The notes under the pieces are model-generated. The model searched no databases, was not told where the DNA came from, and saw only the letters and a list, made by a program, of their open reading frames with translations. Source: Dinoroseobacter sp049801095 (GTDB lineage: Bacteria > Pseudomonadota > Alphaproteobacteria > Rhodobacterales > Rhodobacteraceae). From it: 64,000 nt of DNA. Made by a program: the position numbers and the translations under genes. The stretch spans positions 1 through 64,000 of the forward strand of contig NZ_JBNAGH010000011.1 in the NCBI RefSeq assembly GCF_049801095.1, in the 5' to 3' direction. Shown one piece after another: positions 16,895-24,269 of this stretch (positions within the stretch are counted from its first letter, which is position 1; the number at the start of each line of letters is the position of its first letter).

Positions 16895-18237
16895 TACACC
16901 ACCCCCTGTGCCGAGATCGCCTTGGCCAACCTGCGGAATCCGGCGATATTTGCCCCCCGTCGGTAATCGATCCCACCGGGCACGCGACCCTCGTGTGCGA
17001 CCTGTCGGTGGATCTCCGTCATGATGTCCCGAAGCGCCGCGTCCACCCGTTCGGGGGTCCAGCTCTGCCGCATGGCATTCTGGCTCATCTCGAGACCGCT
17101 GACGGCAACGCCCCCGGCATTGGCCGCCTTGCCCGGGGCGATGATCACGTCCTTTGACTGCAGGGTCGTTGCCGCCTCATGGGTCAGGGGCATGTTGGCT
17201 CCTTCCGCAACAATCGTGACGCCCGAGCTGACAAGCTGCGCGGCCTCCGCGCTGCCGATCTCGTTTTGGGTGGCGCATGGAAGCGCGATATCCGCCTCGA
17301 TTTCCCAAGGCAGAGCGTCGGCCTTGTAGCGCGGGCCCAGGGACGCGGGCGGATGCGCGATGTCCTCACCCCGCGCTTTGCGTATCCGAACCCAGTTTAC
17401 GGCCTCTGGCGTCAAACCATCCGGCGCGTAGAGGGTGCCGCCCGTATCCGACAGTGTCAGTACCTTTGCGCCCAGCGACATCGCCTTGAGTGCGGCATGG
17501 GTCGCCACATTCCCTTTGCCAGAGATCAGGACGCGCTTGCCCTCAAGCGTCTCCCCGCGGTCATGGAGCATACAGGACAGGAAGTAGATCAGCCCAAACC
17601 CCGTCGCCTCGACGCGGATTTCGGATCCTCCAAAGCTCAGGCCCTTGCCGGTCAAGGCACCACCAAAGGACTGGCGGTGCTTGCGCCAAGCGCCAAAAAG
17701 CCAGCCAATCTCGCGCGCGCCCACATTGATGTCACCCGCCGGAACGTCCTGATCCGGGCCGACGAATGGCGCCAACGCGCCCATGAAGGCTTGGCAAAAT
17801 CGCATAATCTCACGCTCTGATCGACCCCGCGGATCGAAGTCGGCGCCGCCCTTGGCGCCCCCCAAGGGCAGCCCGGTGAGCGCGTTCTTGAAGCATTGCT
17901 CGAAGCCCAGGAACTTCAACGTGTCGAGATCCACGGAGGGGTGGAAGCGCAAACCGCCTTTGTAGGGCCCAATCGCATTGGAGGTCTGAACCCGCCAGCC
18001 ACGATTGATCTGTACCTGACCGGTGTCATCCTCCCACGTGATGCGGAAGGACAAAACGCGATCGGGCTCGGCCAGACATGCCAAAACCCGCGCAGCGGCA
18101 TAGTCTGCATCGTTCTTTTCGACCGTCAGCACATCCCGCGCGACGCCCTCGACCGCTTGGTGAAAGTTCGGCTCCGCTTCGGGCTGTGCGGCGAGGCCGC
18201 TCATGAAGACTTCGGTGAGCGCATCTTTGCGGTTCAT
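16894..18237 (-). CDS. gdhA: NADP-type glutamate dehydrogenase
   Basis: A 447-residue enzyme interconverting 2-oxoglutarate plus ammonium and glutamate. Typical motifs are present: NRGWRVQTSNAIGPYKGGLR and LPLGGAKGGADFDPRGRSE with the catalytic lysines, VPAGDINVGAREIGWLFGAW, and the nucleotide-binding ISGKGNVATHAALKAMSLGA. Length matches the hexameric 450-residue class. ATG 18237 fits the family start. It begins 19 bases after the stop of the small membrane protein gene at 18257, so it is probably transcribed from the EcfG promoter at 18499-18523, which would place glutamate metabolism under stress control. Confidence 0.93.
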   Translation of the reverse strand: MNRKDALTEVFMSGLAAQPEAEPNFHQAVEGVARDVLTVEKNDADYAAARVLACLAEPDRVLSFRITWEDDTGQVQINRGWRVQTSNAIGPYKGGLRFHPSVDLDTLKFLGFEQCFKNALTGLPLGGAKGGADFDPRGRSEREIMRFCQAFMGALAPFVGPDQDVPAGDINVGAREIGWLFGAWRKHRQSFGGALTGKGLSFGGSEIRVEATGFGLIYFLSCMLHDRGETLEGKRVLISGKGNVATHAALKAMSLGAKVLTLSDTGGTLYAPDGLTPEAVNWVRIRKARGEDIAHPPASLGPRYKADALPWEIEADIALPCATQNEIGSAEAAQLVSSGVTIVAEGANMPLTHEAATTLQSKDVIIAPGKAANAGGVAVSGLEMSQNAMRQSWTPERVDAALRDIMTEIHRQVAHEGRVPGGIDYRRGANIAGFRRLAKAISAQGVV

Positions 18238-18256
18238 GGATACTCCGTTCCTGAAG

Positions 18257-18460
18257 TTAGGTTTCGTCCGATGGCTGGCGCTGGATGGATTGCCTTTTGC
18301 GCCAGTTGGCGACGTGCAGGGCGATGGCGAAAACCGAGAGACTTGCAAAAACTGCACAGAGAATTCTTGCAATGCCTGCGGAAGCTTCTGCGATCTCCGT
18401 GAAACCGAAGATCGCCGATACAATCGCTGAACCGGCAAACAAAGCGGCCCAAATCAACAT
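18257..18460 (-). CDS. DUF1328-like small membrane protein
   Basis: A 67-residue protein with two hydrophobic helices, residues about 2-20 (LIWAALFAGSAIVSAIFGF) and 28-48 (GIARILCAVFASLSVFAIAL), and a basic tail. The pattern FGFTEIAEASAGIARILCAV parallels the DUF1328 family, whose closer member is at 28125. The function is unknown; such genes are widespread stress-induced membrane peptides. ATG 18460 follows GGAAAGAGAG, a plausible ribosome binding site. First gene of an apparent operon with gdhA and the TPP enzyme, from an exact EcfG promoter. Confidence 0.75.
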   Translation of the reverse strand: MLIWAALFAGSAIVSAIFGFTEIAEASAGIARILCAVFASLSVFAIALHVANWRKRQSIQRQPSDET

Positions 18461-18498
18461 CTCTCTTCCTTTCCGAGCACCCGACACTCTGCGTCGGC

Positions 18499-18523
18499 AA
18501 CGCGGGAAAAGAACGATGGTTCC
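18499..18523 (-). promoter_or_regulatory. EcfG-type promoter for DUF1328-like/gdhA operon
   Basis: Minus strand: GGAAC at 18523-18519, 16-base spacer, CGTT at 18502-18499; ATG 38 bases downstream. It is back to back with an exact EcfG site on the other strand. Confidence 0.85.
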
Positions 18524-18524
18524 G

Positions 18525-18549
18525 GGAACTCTCACGGATGTCGGGCGTT
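18525..18549 (+). promoter_or_regulatory. EcfG-type promoter driving a small ORF
   Basis: Plus strand: GGAAC at 18525-18529, 16-base spacer, CGTT at 18546-18549. Only one base separates it from the divergent -35 element. It faces the 45-codon ORF at 18571. Confidence 0.75.
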
Positions 18550-18570
18550 GCTTCCTCAAAGGAGATTGCA

Positions 18571-18708
18571 ATGACCTTGGTTCGCCTCAGGTGGCCGCCC
18601 GCATCTCGGCGCGATCCACCGGATGCATTTTCTGCGCCTGCGTGCGCTCAGTCACCTGTTCTCGAGGGCTTCTCGAACATGCTCGGCCGAAAAGGGTCGC
18701 AAGAGTGA
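18571..18708 (+). CDS. Candidate 45-residue small protein under EcfG control
   Basis: A short ORF, ATG 18571 to TGA 18706-18708, with AAAGGAG six bases before the ATG and an exact EcfG promoter 21 bases upstream. The product begins MTLVRLRWPPASRRDPPDAF and has no recognisable domain, signal peptide or membrane helix. Its 3' part lies antisense to the end of the receiver-like gene at 18652-18996. The combination of promoter, Shine-Dalgarno and spacing argues for expression of something. It could instead be the 5' end of a stress-induced antisense RNA. Confidence 0.45.
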   Translation: MTLVRLRWPPASRRDPPDAFSAPACAQSPVLEGFSNMLGRKGSQE

Positions 18709-18996
18709 TCTGAGACCTTGCGCCTGCGCTGAGACGGGCTCGGCATCGATCAAGACAATCGTGCTTTGGCTGTCCCGGAGAGACCCGATCAAACCGCTCA
18801 GGTCCGTGGCCTGAATGGAGGCACCCAAGAAGGCGACTTCCAAGCTCGTCCGGTTTGCCCGTGCGACGTCGAGCGCGGCGTCAATGCTCCTGCATATTGC
18901 GCTGGTCATGCCAAAAAAGCTCTCCAGCATTTCCGCAAGGTCCTGCGCCTCCAGGGCATTTGTCGACAAGATCAGTGCGCGCGGCGCAGGTGACAT
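18652..18996 (-). CDS. Receiver-like protein lacking the phosphoacceptor
   Basis: A 114-residue single-domain protein with the alternating strand-helix pattern of response-regulator receivers: RALILSTNALEAQDLAEMLE, SLEVAFLGASIQATDLSGLI, STIVLIDAEPV and a final LLRPFSAEHVREALE helix. The acidic pocket and the phosphoacceptor Asp are missing: the third strand reads EVAFLGAS where a D is expected. It is therefore a pseudo-receiver. ATG 18996 is chosen; the 17 codons upstream are unlike the family. It may bind partner kinases or regulators; similar degenerate receivers occur in general-stress loci. No EcfG promoter is found in front of it. Confidence 0.6.
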   Translation of the reverse strand: MSPAPRALILSTNALEAQDLAEMLESFFGMTSAICRSIDAALDVARANRTSLEVAFLGASIQATDLSGLIGSLRDSQSTIVLIDAEPVSAQAQGLRSLLRPFSAEHVREALENR

Positions 18997-19082
18997 CGGG
19001 CTTCTCCAGATCGCCGTCCGTCTCGAGTTTCGCAGATCCCCAAACACCTCGCATTAAACTATGACATACAGGAACGCTCAAA

Positions 19083-19811
19083 ATGACCATCGATTGCACG
19101 GCCTGTCCGCTTCGCAAAAAACCGCTCTTCACCAAGATCGGCGCGGATGAAGTCGCGTTCATGCGGAGATTCAAGACCGGTGAGATGAAGGTGTCCGCGG
19201 GAACACAGCTGCTGATTGAAGGGTCGAATGCTGCACAGCTCTATACCTGTCTTTCGGGCCATGGCCTACGTTACAAGACACTCGCCGATGGCAGTCGCCA
19301 GGTTGTCAGTTTCGTGCTGCCCGGTGACTTCATCGGGTTGCAAGCCAGCGTCATGGGACAGATGCATCATTCGGTGGAAAGCACCACGGATATGACGCTT
19401 TGCGTGTTCAATCGCACGGAGATTTGGACCCTGTTCAAGTCCTACCCCGAGCGTGCCTATGACATGACCTTCCTGGCCGCGGTCGAAGAACGTTTCCTTG
19501 GCGAGGCCCTTGCCAGCGTAGGACAGAAAGGGGCGCTGGAAAAAATCGCGTGGGCGCTGTTCCGATTCTTCTCGCGCGCAAAAGCGATTGGTCTTGTCCA
19601 AAAGAGTCAATGCGCGCTGCCCTACAAGCAGCAGGACCTGGCCGACGCTCTGGGGCTTTCGCTGGTCCATACGAACAAGACCTTGGCAGAGTTGCGCCGC
19701 AGGGGGCTCGCGGATTGGCGGGAGGGCAAATTGACGGTTCAAGATGAAGACGCGCTTGCCGCCTGTGGCATGGTGGACGAGATGGATGTCCCCGCGAGGC
19801 CACTTATCTGA
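19083..19811 (+). CDS. Crp/Fnr-family transcriptional regulator
   Basis: A 242-residue regulator. The N-terminus has a CTACPLR pair of cysteines (Cys5, Cys8), as in many alphaproteobacterial Fnr-like proteins, but the extra cysteines of an FNR iron-sulfur cluster are not evident. The cyclic-nucleotide-binding-like beta-roll covers about 30-130 (SFVLPGDFIGLQASVMGQMH). The winged helix-turn-helix is at about 175-225 (ALPYKQQDLADALGLSLVHT, NKTLAELRRRGLADW). It resembles the FixK-like/Crp regulators clustered with stress genes. It is divergent from the pseudo-receiver gene. The ligand is unknown. Confidence 0.88.
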   Translation: MTIDCTACPLRKKPLFTKIGADEVAFMRRFKTGEMKVSAGTQLLIEGSNAAQLYTCLSGHGLRYKTLADGSRQVVSFVLPGDFIGLQASVMGQMHHSVESTTDMTLCVFNRTEIWTLFKSYPERAYDMTFLAAVEERFLGEALASVGQKGALEKIAWALFRFFSRAKAIGLVQKSQCALPYKQQDLADALGLSLVHTNKTLAELRRRGLADWREGKLTVQDEDALAACGMVDEMDVPARPLI

Positions 19812-19870
19812 CCCCCGCGGCTGCAAACGCGCGTCAGGGCCATCGAGACGTGGGCTGGCTGCACGCCACG

Positions 19871-19895
19871 AAAAAGACCTCCCCCGAGGGGGAGG
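19871..19895 (-). terminator. Rho-independent terminator of the 20695-19986 operon
   Basis: CCTCCCCC and GGGGGAGG form a perfect 8-bp stem with a two-base centre. On the minus strand it is followed by a TCTTTTT run. It lies 90 bases beyond the stop of the last gene of the operon. Confidence 0.75.
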
Positions 19896-19985
19896 CCAAG
19901 TAGAAAGGCAGATGATTGGAAGGGGATGTACCATCTGCCAATGGGCGGCTGAAGGGCAGCGCAGCCGCAACCTGTGAAACCGTTC

Positions 19986-20180
19986 CTAGGCAGAGCGCTG
20001 CGCGCTGCGCGGACCGAAGAACAGCCAGATGAGAAAGCCGAGCAGCGGCAAGATCAGAACCAACAAACACCACAAGACTTTAGCGCCAGTGCTCGCGGTT
20101 GATCCGATGATCGACACGAAGGCCCAGATATTCAGGATGAGGAGGATCAACCCTCCGATGCCGGTGATTTCGATACCCAT
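19986..20180 (-). CDS. PLDc_N-type small membrane protein
   Basis: A 64-residue protein with two membrane helices, residues about 8-28 (GGLILLILNIWAFVSIIGST) and 33-54 (AKVLWCLLVLILPLLGFLIW), then FFGPR. The pattern WxxLVLxLPxLGxLIWxxFGPR is the phospholipase D/nuclease N-terminal (PLDc_N) domain, here standing alone without a catalytic part. The role is unknown. AAGGAG precedes ATG 20180. It is the last gene of a three-gene operon beginning with the Rho-N-like protein and controlled by an exact EcfG promoter. Confidence 0.8.
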   Translation of the reverse strand: MGIEITGIGGLILLILNIWAFVSIIGSTASTGAKVLWCLLVLILPLLGFLIWLFFGPRSAQRSA

Positions 20181-20201
20181 AAGGGGCTCCTTTCTTGGAT
20201 G

Positions 20202-20414
20202 TCAGGCCGCGCTCAGTTCGGTGCTGCTCTTGAGCACCTGACTGCCATCGGCTTGTTCGATCAGCAGGGCCGGGTCCTCGTCGTACCCGTTGCGCGTCAC
20301 GTCAGTGCCCTTGATCGTTTTGGTGATTTTGCGGGTGTAGATCTGGGTGACTTTGCCTGTGGCCGTGCCATTGCCCCAGTTCCACTCAACGCTCTGTCCA
20401 ACTTGAAACGCCAT
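20202..20414 (-). CDS. DUF2945 (HVA1/Tudor-like) protein
   Basis: A 70-residue protein of the DUF2945 family: FQVGQSVEWNWGNGTATGKV, then RKITKTIKGTDVTRNGYDED, ALLIEQADGSQVLKSSTEL. The family has a small beta-barrel fold likened to Tudor domains and found with stress proteins; no function is established. ATG 20414 begins eight bases after the stop of the upstream gene. Member of the EcfG-controlled operon 20695-19986. Confidence 0.82.
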   Translation of the reverse strand: MAFQVGQSVEWNWGNGTATGKVTQIYTRKITKTIKGTDVTRNGYDEDPALLIEQADGSQVLKSSTELSAA

Positions 20415-20422
20415 GGCTGTCC

Positions 20423-20695
20423 TCAATGATTTCGCAGAGCGTCGATCAATTCCGCCTTGCTCATGTCCGAGCGCCCCCTGATGTCGAGGTCCTTGGCCCG
20501 GTCATAAAGCTCGGCTTTGTGCCACTCCTCATAGGGAGGGGCGGTCCCGCCTTTGGACGCGGGGTTTTCCATGTGACCCTTGTCACTCGCGGCTTGTGCA
20601 TTCGCGATGCGCGCGGCTTTTTCCTTGGACGCACCTTCGCGGCGCAGCGCCTCGTAAGTGTCATCGTCCTTGATCTGATGTCCGTGTTTCGACAT
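20423..20695 (-). CDS. Rho N-terminal-like / DUF7218 stress protein
   Basis: A 90-residue basic protein. The first part (HGHQIKDDDTYEALRREGAS, KEKAARIANAQAASDKG) is typical of small proteins annotated DUF7218. The C-terminus is a SAP/Rho-N-like helix pair (WHKAELYDRAKDLDIRGRSD, MSKAELIDALRNH) that could bind nucleic acid. It is probably a DNA- or RNA-associated stress protein; the precise role is unknown. ATG 20695 matches the conserved start. First gene of an operon with an exact EcfG promoter 47 bases upstream. Confidence 0.8.
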   Translation of the reverse strand: MSKHGHQIKDDDTYEALRREGASKEKAARIANAQAASDKGHMENPASKGGTAPPYEEWHKAELYDRAKDLDIRGRSDMSKAELIDALRNH

Positions 20696-20742
20696 TGGGG
20701 TCCGATTTCTTTCGCAGGGTGATGCCCGGCACTCGGGTAACC

Positions 20743-20768
20743 AACGCGCGCAAGCGCCAAATGGTTCC
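20743..20768 (-). promoter_or_regulatory. EcfG-type promoter for DUF7218-DUF2945-PLDc_N operon
   Basis: Minus strand: GGAAC at 20768-20764, 17-base spacer, CGTT at 20746-20743; ATG 47 bases downstream. It begins one base after the trkA stop codon. Confidence 0.87.
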
Positions 20769-20769
20769 C

Positions 20770-21423
20770 CTAGGCGCAGTCGAAATGCTTTGCGGCGAGC
20801 GCGTCCAGGGCGTCGGGCGGACCGGCGATCAACAGGCAATCGCCCGGCGCGAGCTCCGTATCGGGAGCGGCCAGCGTTTCCTGCCCATCTCGGATCAGCG
20901 CCACCGGCAGGACAGTCTCCGGCAGGGACAGGGCATCCAGCGTTCCGGGGGGTGCATCCTCCGGGAAGGTCATCCGACGCAGGCGAAGTTCGTTCTGAAG
21001 GCTGATTTCCTCATCGATCTCGGACTTCTCCTCGAGCCCCTGACAAATGCTGTCCGCAACCGTGGCATGGGGCGTGATCACATCGTCCAATTGCAGCTCG
21101 TGGCAGACATCCAACAGTTCTGGCGACACGATCTGCGGGATCACGCGCCCATAGCCGATGGACCGGGCCACGAGGGAGGCCAGGATGTTGTCATCGGAGG
21201 CATTCGTGAGCGCGATCAAGCTGTCCTCTTCGCCGGAGAATGCTTCGCGCAGGGTTGTCGGCAGCGTGCCGTCGCCCTCGATCATTCCGCAATCCAGCCG
21301 TTCGGACAGACGTTCCAAGCGGTCACGGTCGCGATCGATCAGGACCACTTCGTGATTGAGTTCAATGAGCCGTTCGGCCGTGGCGATCCCGAACTTGGAC
21401 CCTCCGACAATGACGATGCGCAT
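20770..21423 (-). CDS. trkA: TrkA/KtrA-type potassium channel regulatory subunit
   Basis: A 217-residue cytoplasmic regulator of potassium uptake. The RCK N domain begins MRIVIVGGSKFGIATAERLI with the nucleotide-binding GxGxxG-like turn and the acidic strand end VVLIDRD; the central part has ALTNASDDNILASLVARSIG. An RCK C domain follows (LPVALIRDGQETLAAPDTEL, PGDCLLIAG). ATG 21423 is chosen since the long upstream reading lies inside trkH. One N-plus-C unit equals half of E. coli TrkA and is the KtrA/CglK size. It starts five bases after trkH, its membrane partner. Confidence 0.9.
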   Translation of the reverse strand: MRIVIVGGSKFGIATAERLIELNHEVVLIDRDRDRLERLSERLDCGMIEGDGTLPTTLREAFSGEEDSLIALTNASDDNILASLVARSIGYGRVIPQIVSPELLDVCHELQLDDVITPHATVADSICQGLEEKSEIDEEISLQNELRLRRMTFPEDAPPGTLDALSLPETVLPVALIRDGQETLAAPDTELAPGDCLLIAGPPDALDALAAKHFDCA

Positions 21424-21428
21424 GGGAA

Positions 21429-22895
21429 TTACCTCTGTCTGAACCATGTGCGCGGCAGAACAAGCACGAGCACGGCAATGAATTCGAGCCGACCGAGCCA
21501 CATGGCCAGGGTCAGTGCGAGTTTGAGATCGGGGCTCAGATCGGCACTGACCACACCTGTGGAGAGCCCGACCGTGGAGAGTGTCGAGATCGTGTCGAAC
21601 AGCGCAGGTAGCGCCGGATGTCCATGGGCGAGAAACAGGGTCCAGACTGCGAGCATCGTGAGGACATAGAGCACTACCAGCCCCATCAGGCCGATCAGGG
21701 TCGCATCCGGGACGGGCCTTCCCCGTCGCCGGAGCGGGGCCACCGCTCGATCCGGCAAGCGCGCCGTGAGCAGGCTGTGGCGCACAGTGCGCAACAAGAC
21801 ACCCACCCGCATGAGCTTCAGGCCCCCCCCCGTGGAGCCGACATCCCCGCCCATCACCATCGCGACCACAAATAGCAACAAAAGTGGTCCGCCAAGAGGC
21901 ATGGCACCGGTGGAGAAACCAGCCGTCGTCACCCCGGAGATCAGGTCGAGAAAGACCTCCGGGCCCAACTCGACGGTTTGAGGGAGCAGCAGAACCAATC
22001 CAGAGGCGATCAAGAACAGGAGAGCGCGTAGCATGCGCTGCAAGGCCCCCAGACGCCATGCATCCTGAAACCTCGCGCGCAGCAGATAGACGTAAAACAG
22101 AAGGGAAATAGCGCCGACCAGGCAGGACAGGATCACCATGGACTGTCCCACGAGACTGTAGCTCGCCAGACTGTCGGAGCGCGGCGCGAAACCGCCGGTG
22201 GAAATCGCCGACAACGTCAGCACAAGCGCTTCACCAGGATCTGGTATGACCAGAACCGTCAGAAGCGTCAGGATCACGGTCAGCCCGAAATACACCCCGA
22301 GCAGTTGCCGGGCCTGCAGTCGGGTCGACGAGATGCGGTCTTCGTTATCCATCCCGGCATCGCCAAGCTTGCGCGCCGACAGTCCCGGTGACACGAGCAG
22401 GGCGAGCACTGCCGTGGCCATGGCCAGCCCGCCGCACCACTGCATCCACGACCGCAGGACATGGGCAGAAAACGGCCAGCTGTCCGGATCCTGTGCGACC
22501 GAGAGACCGGTTGTCGTGACCGCGCTCATTCCCTCGAACAGTGCATCGAGCGGGGCCATGCCAAGCGACATGAAAGCCGGGATCGACAGGACCGGCACCA
22601 GCACAAAAAGCAACGCCACGGTCACCATGGCCTCCACCTTGCGCAGATCGCTTGGCAGGGCACGCCCATACGTGGCCAACCAGCCGAGGCCCGCGAGCAC
22701 CACCGCCCCCATCAACCAGGTCGCCAGGTCCCACGCGCCTTCGACAGCAGCCCATATCGCCGGGGGCAAGAAGACCACGACGCAGGTGGGCGCATGTTTC
22801 GAAATGGTAATGAGCACGGTTGCGAAGCGCGCGCGCTGGATCAGCGTATCACTCCCCGCACCACTGCCGCGGGCGATCGAATTCGATCCCGTCAT
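21429..22895 (-). CDS. trkH: TrkH/KtrB-family potassium uptake membrane protein
   Basis: A 488-residue polytopic membrane protein. Selectivity-filter-like loops with the conserved glycine can be seen: MSAVTTTGLSV, AISTGGFAPRSDSL, SGVTTAGFSTGAMPL and STLSTVGLSTGV, one per repeated M1-P-M2 unit. VMGGDVGSTGGGLKLMRVGV is the family's loop near the fourth unit. It imports potassium together with the adjacent TrkA. ATG 22895 leaves an extended hydrophilic N-terminus of about 25 residues. An exact EcfG promoter 47 bases upstream suggests induction by osmotic or general stress. Confidence 0.92.
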   Translation of the reverse strand: MTGSNSIARGSGAGSDTLIQRARFATVLITISKHAPTCVVVFLPPAIWAAVEGAWDLATWLMGAVVLAGLGWLATYGRALPSDLRKVEAMVTVALLFVLVPVLSIPAFMSLGMAPLDALFEGMSAVTTTGLSVAQDPDSWPFSAHVLRSWMQWCGGLAMATAVLALLVSPGLSARKLGDAGMDNEDRISSTRLQARQLLGVYFGLTVILTLLTVLVIPDPGEALVLTLSAISTGGFAPRSDSLASYSLVGQSMVILSCLVGAISLLFYVYLLRARFQDAWRLGALQRMLRALLFLIASGLVLLLPQTVELGPEVFLDLISGVTTAGFSTGAMPLGGPLLLLFVVAMVMGGDVGSTGGGLKLMRVGVLLRTVRHSLLTARLPDRAVAPLRRRGRPVPDATLIGLMGLVVLYVLTMLAVWTLFLAHGHPALPALFDTISTLSTVGLSTGVVSADLSPDLKLALTLAMWLGRLEFIAVLVLVLPRTWFRQR

Positions 22896-22942
22896 GGGGT
22901 GACCATTGGGGCAGGGGGGTATGAGCCATACATCGGGCGACC

Positions 22943-22967
22943 AACGCCTGTATCACCGCGTGGTTCC
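22943..22967 (-). promoter_or_regulatory. EcfG-type promoter for trkH-trkA
   Basis: Minus strand: GGAAC at 22967-22963, 16-base spacer, CGTT at 22946-22943; ATG 47 bases downstream. Confidence 0.87.
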
Positions 22968-22976
22968 ATCCTCTTC

Positions 22977-23002
22977 GGAACAAAGGGACCACGTCATCGG
23001 TT
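22977..23002 (+). promoter_or_regulatory. Near-consensus EcfG-type promoter for the FNT gene
   Basis: Plus strand: GGAAC at 22977-22981, 17-base spacer, GGTT at 22999-23002; one mismatch to CGTT. It is divergent from the trkH promoter and 34 bases from ATG 23037. Confidence 0.6.
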
Positions 23003-23036
23003 TGTCTTGTGACATCCACCACCCAGGACCCACACC

Positions 23037-23891
23037 ATGTCTCAGACTTCCGATCCCGCGACAACGCGCGAACCGTTGACCGAAACGCCACAAGAGCAAC
23101 GCCTTGTTGACCAGGCCTCGGCCATGCCCTCCCGCCTTGTGTTCGAAACGATCCGCCAGAGCGGAGAAGAGGAACTGAGCCGTCCGAATGCGGCCCTCTG
23201 GTTCTCGGGGATTGCAGCCGGTCTTCTGATCTCGTTTTCCGTTCTGGGCGAGGCGCTACTCCGCACCCATCTGCCCGACGCTCCATGGGCCTATATCGTC
23301 GAGAACTTTGGATACTCCCTCGGGTTCGTGCTGGTGATCCTCGGGCGGATGCAGCTTTTCACCGAGAACACGATCACAACGGTCGTACCCGTGCTCATCA
23401 ATCCTTGCGAGAACCTCTTCCGGCGTACCGCACAGCTGTGGGGGATCGTTTTGCTCGCCAACGTGGTCGGCGCGTTCTTGGCGGGCGGTTTCCTTCAATT
23501 CGCGCCCGTGTTGAGTGCCGAAGTTGCCAGCGCTGTTGCCGAGCTCAGCGCTCATGCGACCGGCATGGGGGTAGTCGAAGGCTTCGCACGGGGTATTCCC
23601 GCAGGGGTTTTGATCGCCGCCCTGGTCTGGATGATGCCGGTTGCGCGCGGCAACGAGCTTTGGCTGATCCTGTTGATCACCTGGCTGATCGCGTTGGGAG
23701 ACTTCACCCATATCATCGCCGGGTCAGTCGAGATGGCTTATGTCATGCTCGCGGGGGATCTGGGCGTTCTGAGCGCGGTCTTTTCCTTCTTCGTTCCGGT
23801 CCTGCTTGGCAATGTGGTTGGCGGGACGGCTGTGTTCACCATGCTGGCTTGGGCGCAAACCCGTGCCGAAGTTCCCGAGCCGGGCGCGTAG
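23037..23891 (+). CDS. Formate/nitrite transporter (FNT) family channel
   Basis: A 284-residue membrane protein with six predicted helices and a hydrophilic N-terminal tail of about 50 residues. FNT features are the FVLVILGRMQLFTENTIT stretch (the family's L/FTxN element), WGIVLLANVVGAFLAGG, and a second half with LITWLIALGDFTHIIAGSVE. The tail and the RMQLFTENT version point to the YfdC-like branch rather than FocA or NirC, whose substrates are not settled. Good start at ATG 23037. It is divergent from trkH and has a near-consensus EcfG promoter, then a strong terminator. Confidence 0.85.
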   Translation: MSQTSDPATTREPLTETPQEQRLVDQASAMPSRLVFETIRQSGEEELSRPNAALWFSGIAAGLLISFSVLGEALLRTHLPDAPWAYIVENFGYSLGFVLVILGRMQLFTENTITTVVPVLINPCENLFRRTAQLWGIVLLANVVGAFLAGGFLQFAPVLSAEVASAVAELSAHATGMGVVEGFARGIPAGVLIAALVWMMPVARGNELWLILLITWLIALGDFTHIIAGSVEMAYVMLAGDLGVLSAVFSFFVPVLLGNVVGGTAVFTMLAWAQTRAEVPEPGA

Positions 23892-23914
23892 CCGCCCACG
23901 CTCCGCAAGACACG

Positions 23915-23950
23915 AAAAAAGACCCTCCTGCATCGCGGGAGGGTCTTTTT
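23915..23950 (+). terminator. Rho-independent terminator after FNT gene
   Basis: GACCCTCC and GGAGGGTC form an 8-bp stem around a nine-base loop, followed by TTTTT. It is also flanked by AAAAAA on its left, so it could work for the opposite strand too. Confidence 0.85.
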
Positions 23951-23966
23951 CTATTGGCGGGTCGGG

Positions 23967-24149
23967 TCAGGCGGCCTTTTCGACAGCCTCTGCATCCTGG
24001 TGGTCCGGGCCATCCTTGGCGAGGCTGGATTTCGGCGCATCCGGATCGGACAAGCGCTGTTCGACCTTGTGCTTGCTGGTCAGCGCGAAGGCGATCACGG
24101 CAAAGGCAGTTGCCAGAAAGAGAATGACGACAAGCTGGGTGATATCCAT
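23967..24149 (-). CDS. Small single-helix membrane protein
   Basis: A 60-residue protein with one N-terminal membrane helix (about residues 4-23, TQLVVILFLATAFAVIAFAL) and a charged cytoplasmic tail (SKHKVEQRLSDPDAPKSSLA). No family is recognised. ATG 24149 is preceded by AAGGAAA. An exact EcfG promoter lies 34 bases upstream, which is the best evidence that it is a real gene. It neighbours another single-helix protein gene with its own EcfG promoter. Confidence 0.65.
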   Translation of the reverse strand: MDITQLVVILFLATAFAVIAFALTSKHKVEQRLSDPDAPKSSLAKDGPDHQDAEAVEKAA

Positions 24150-24183
24150 GACGGGTTTCCTTTTTGTGACGTTGTGCCGGATC

Positions 24184-24208
24184 AACGTCTGCTGGCGTGG
24201 CCCGTTCC
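24184..24208 (-). promoter_or_regulatory. EcfG-type promoter for the gene at 23967
   Basis: Minus strand: GGAAC at 24208-24204, 16-base spacer, CGTT at 24187-24184; ATG 34 bases downstream. Confidence 0.83.
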
Positions 24209-24216
24209 CTGGGGGC

Positions 24217-24250
24217 AGAAAAAAACGCCGGAGCATGTGGCTCCGACGCT
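24217..24250 (-). terminator. Rho-independent terminator of the gene at 24270
   Basis: Read on the minus strand, GCGTCGGAG and CTCCGGCGT pair with one G-T wobble around a short loop and are followed by a run of seven T. It lies 20 bases after the stop codon. Confidence 0.78.
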
Positions 24251-24269
24251 GTCATGGAAAAAATGCGGA

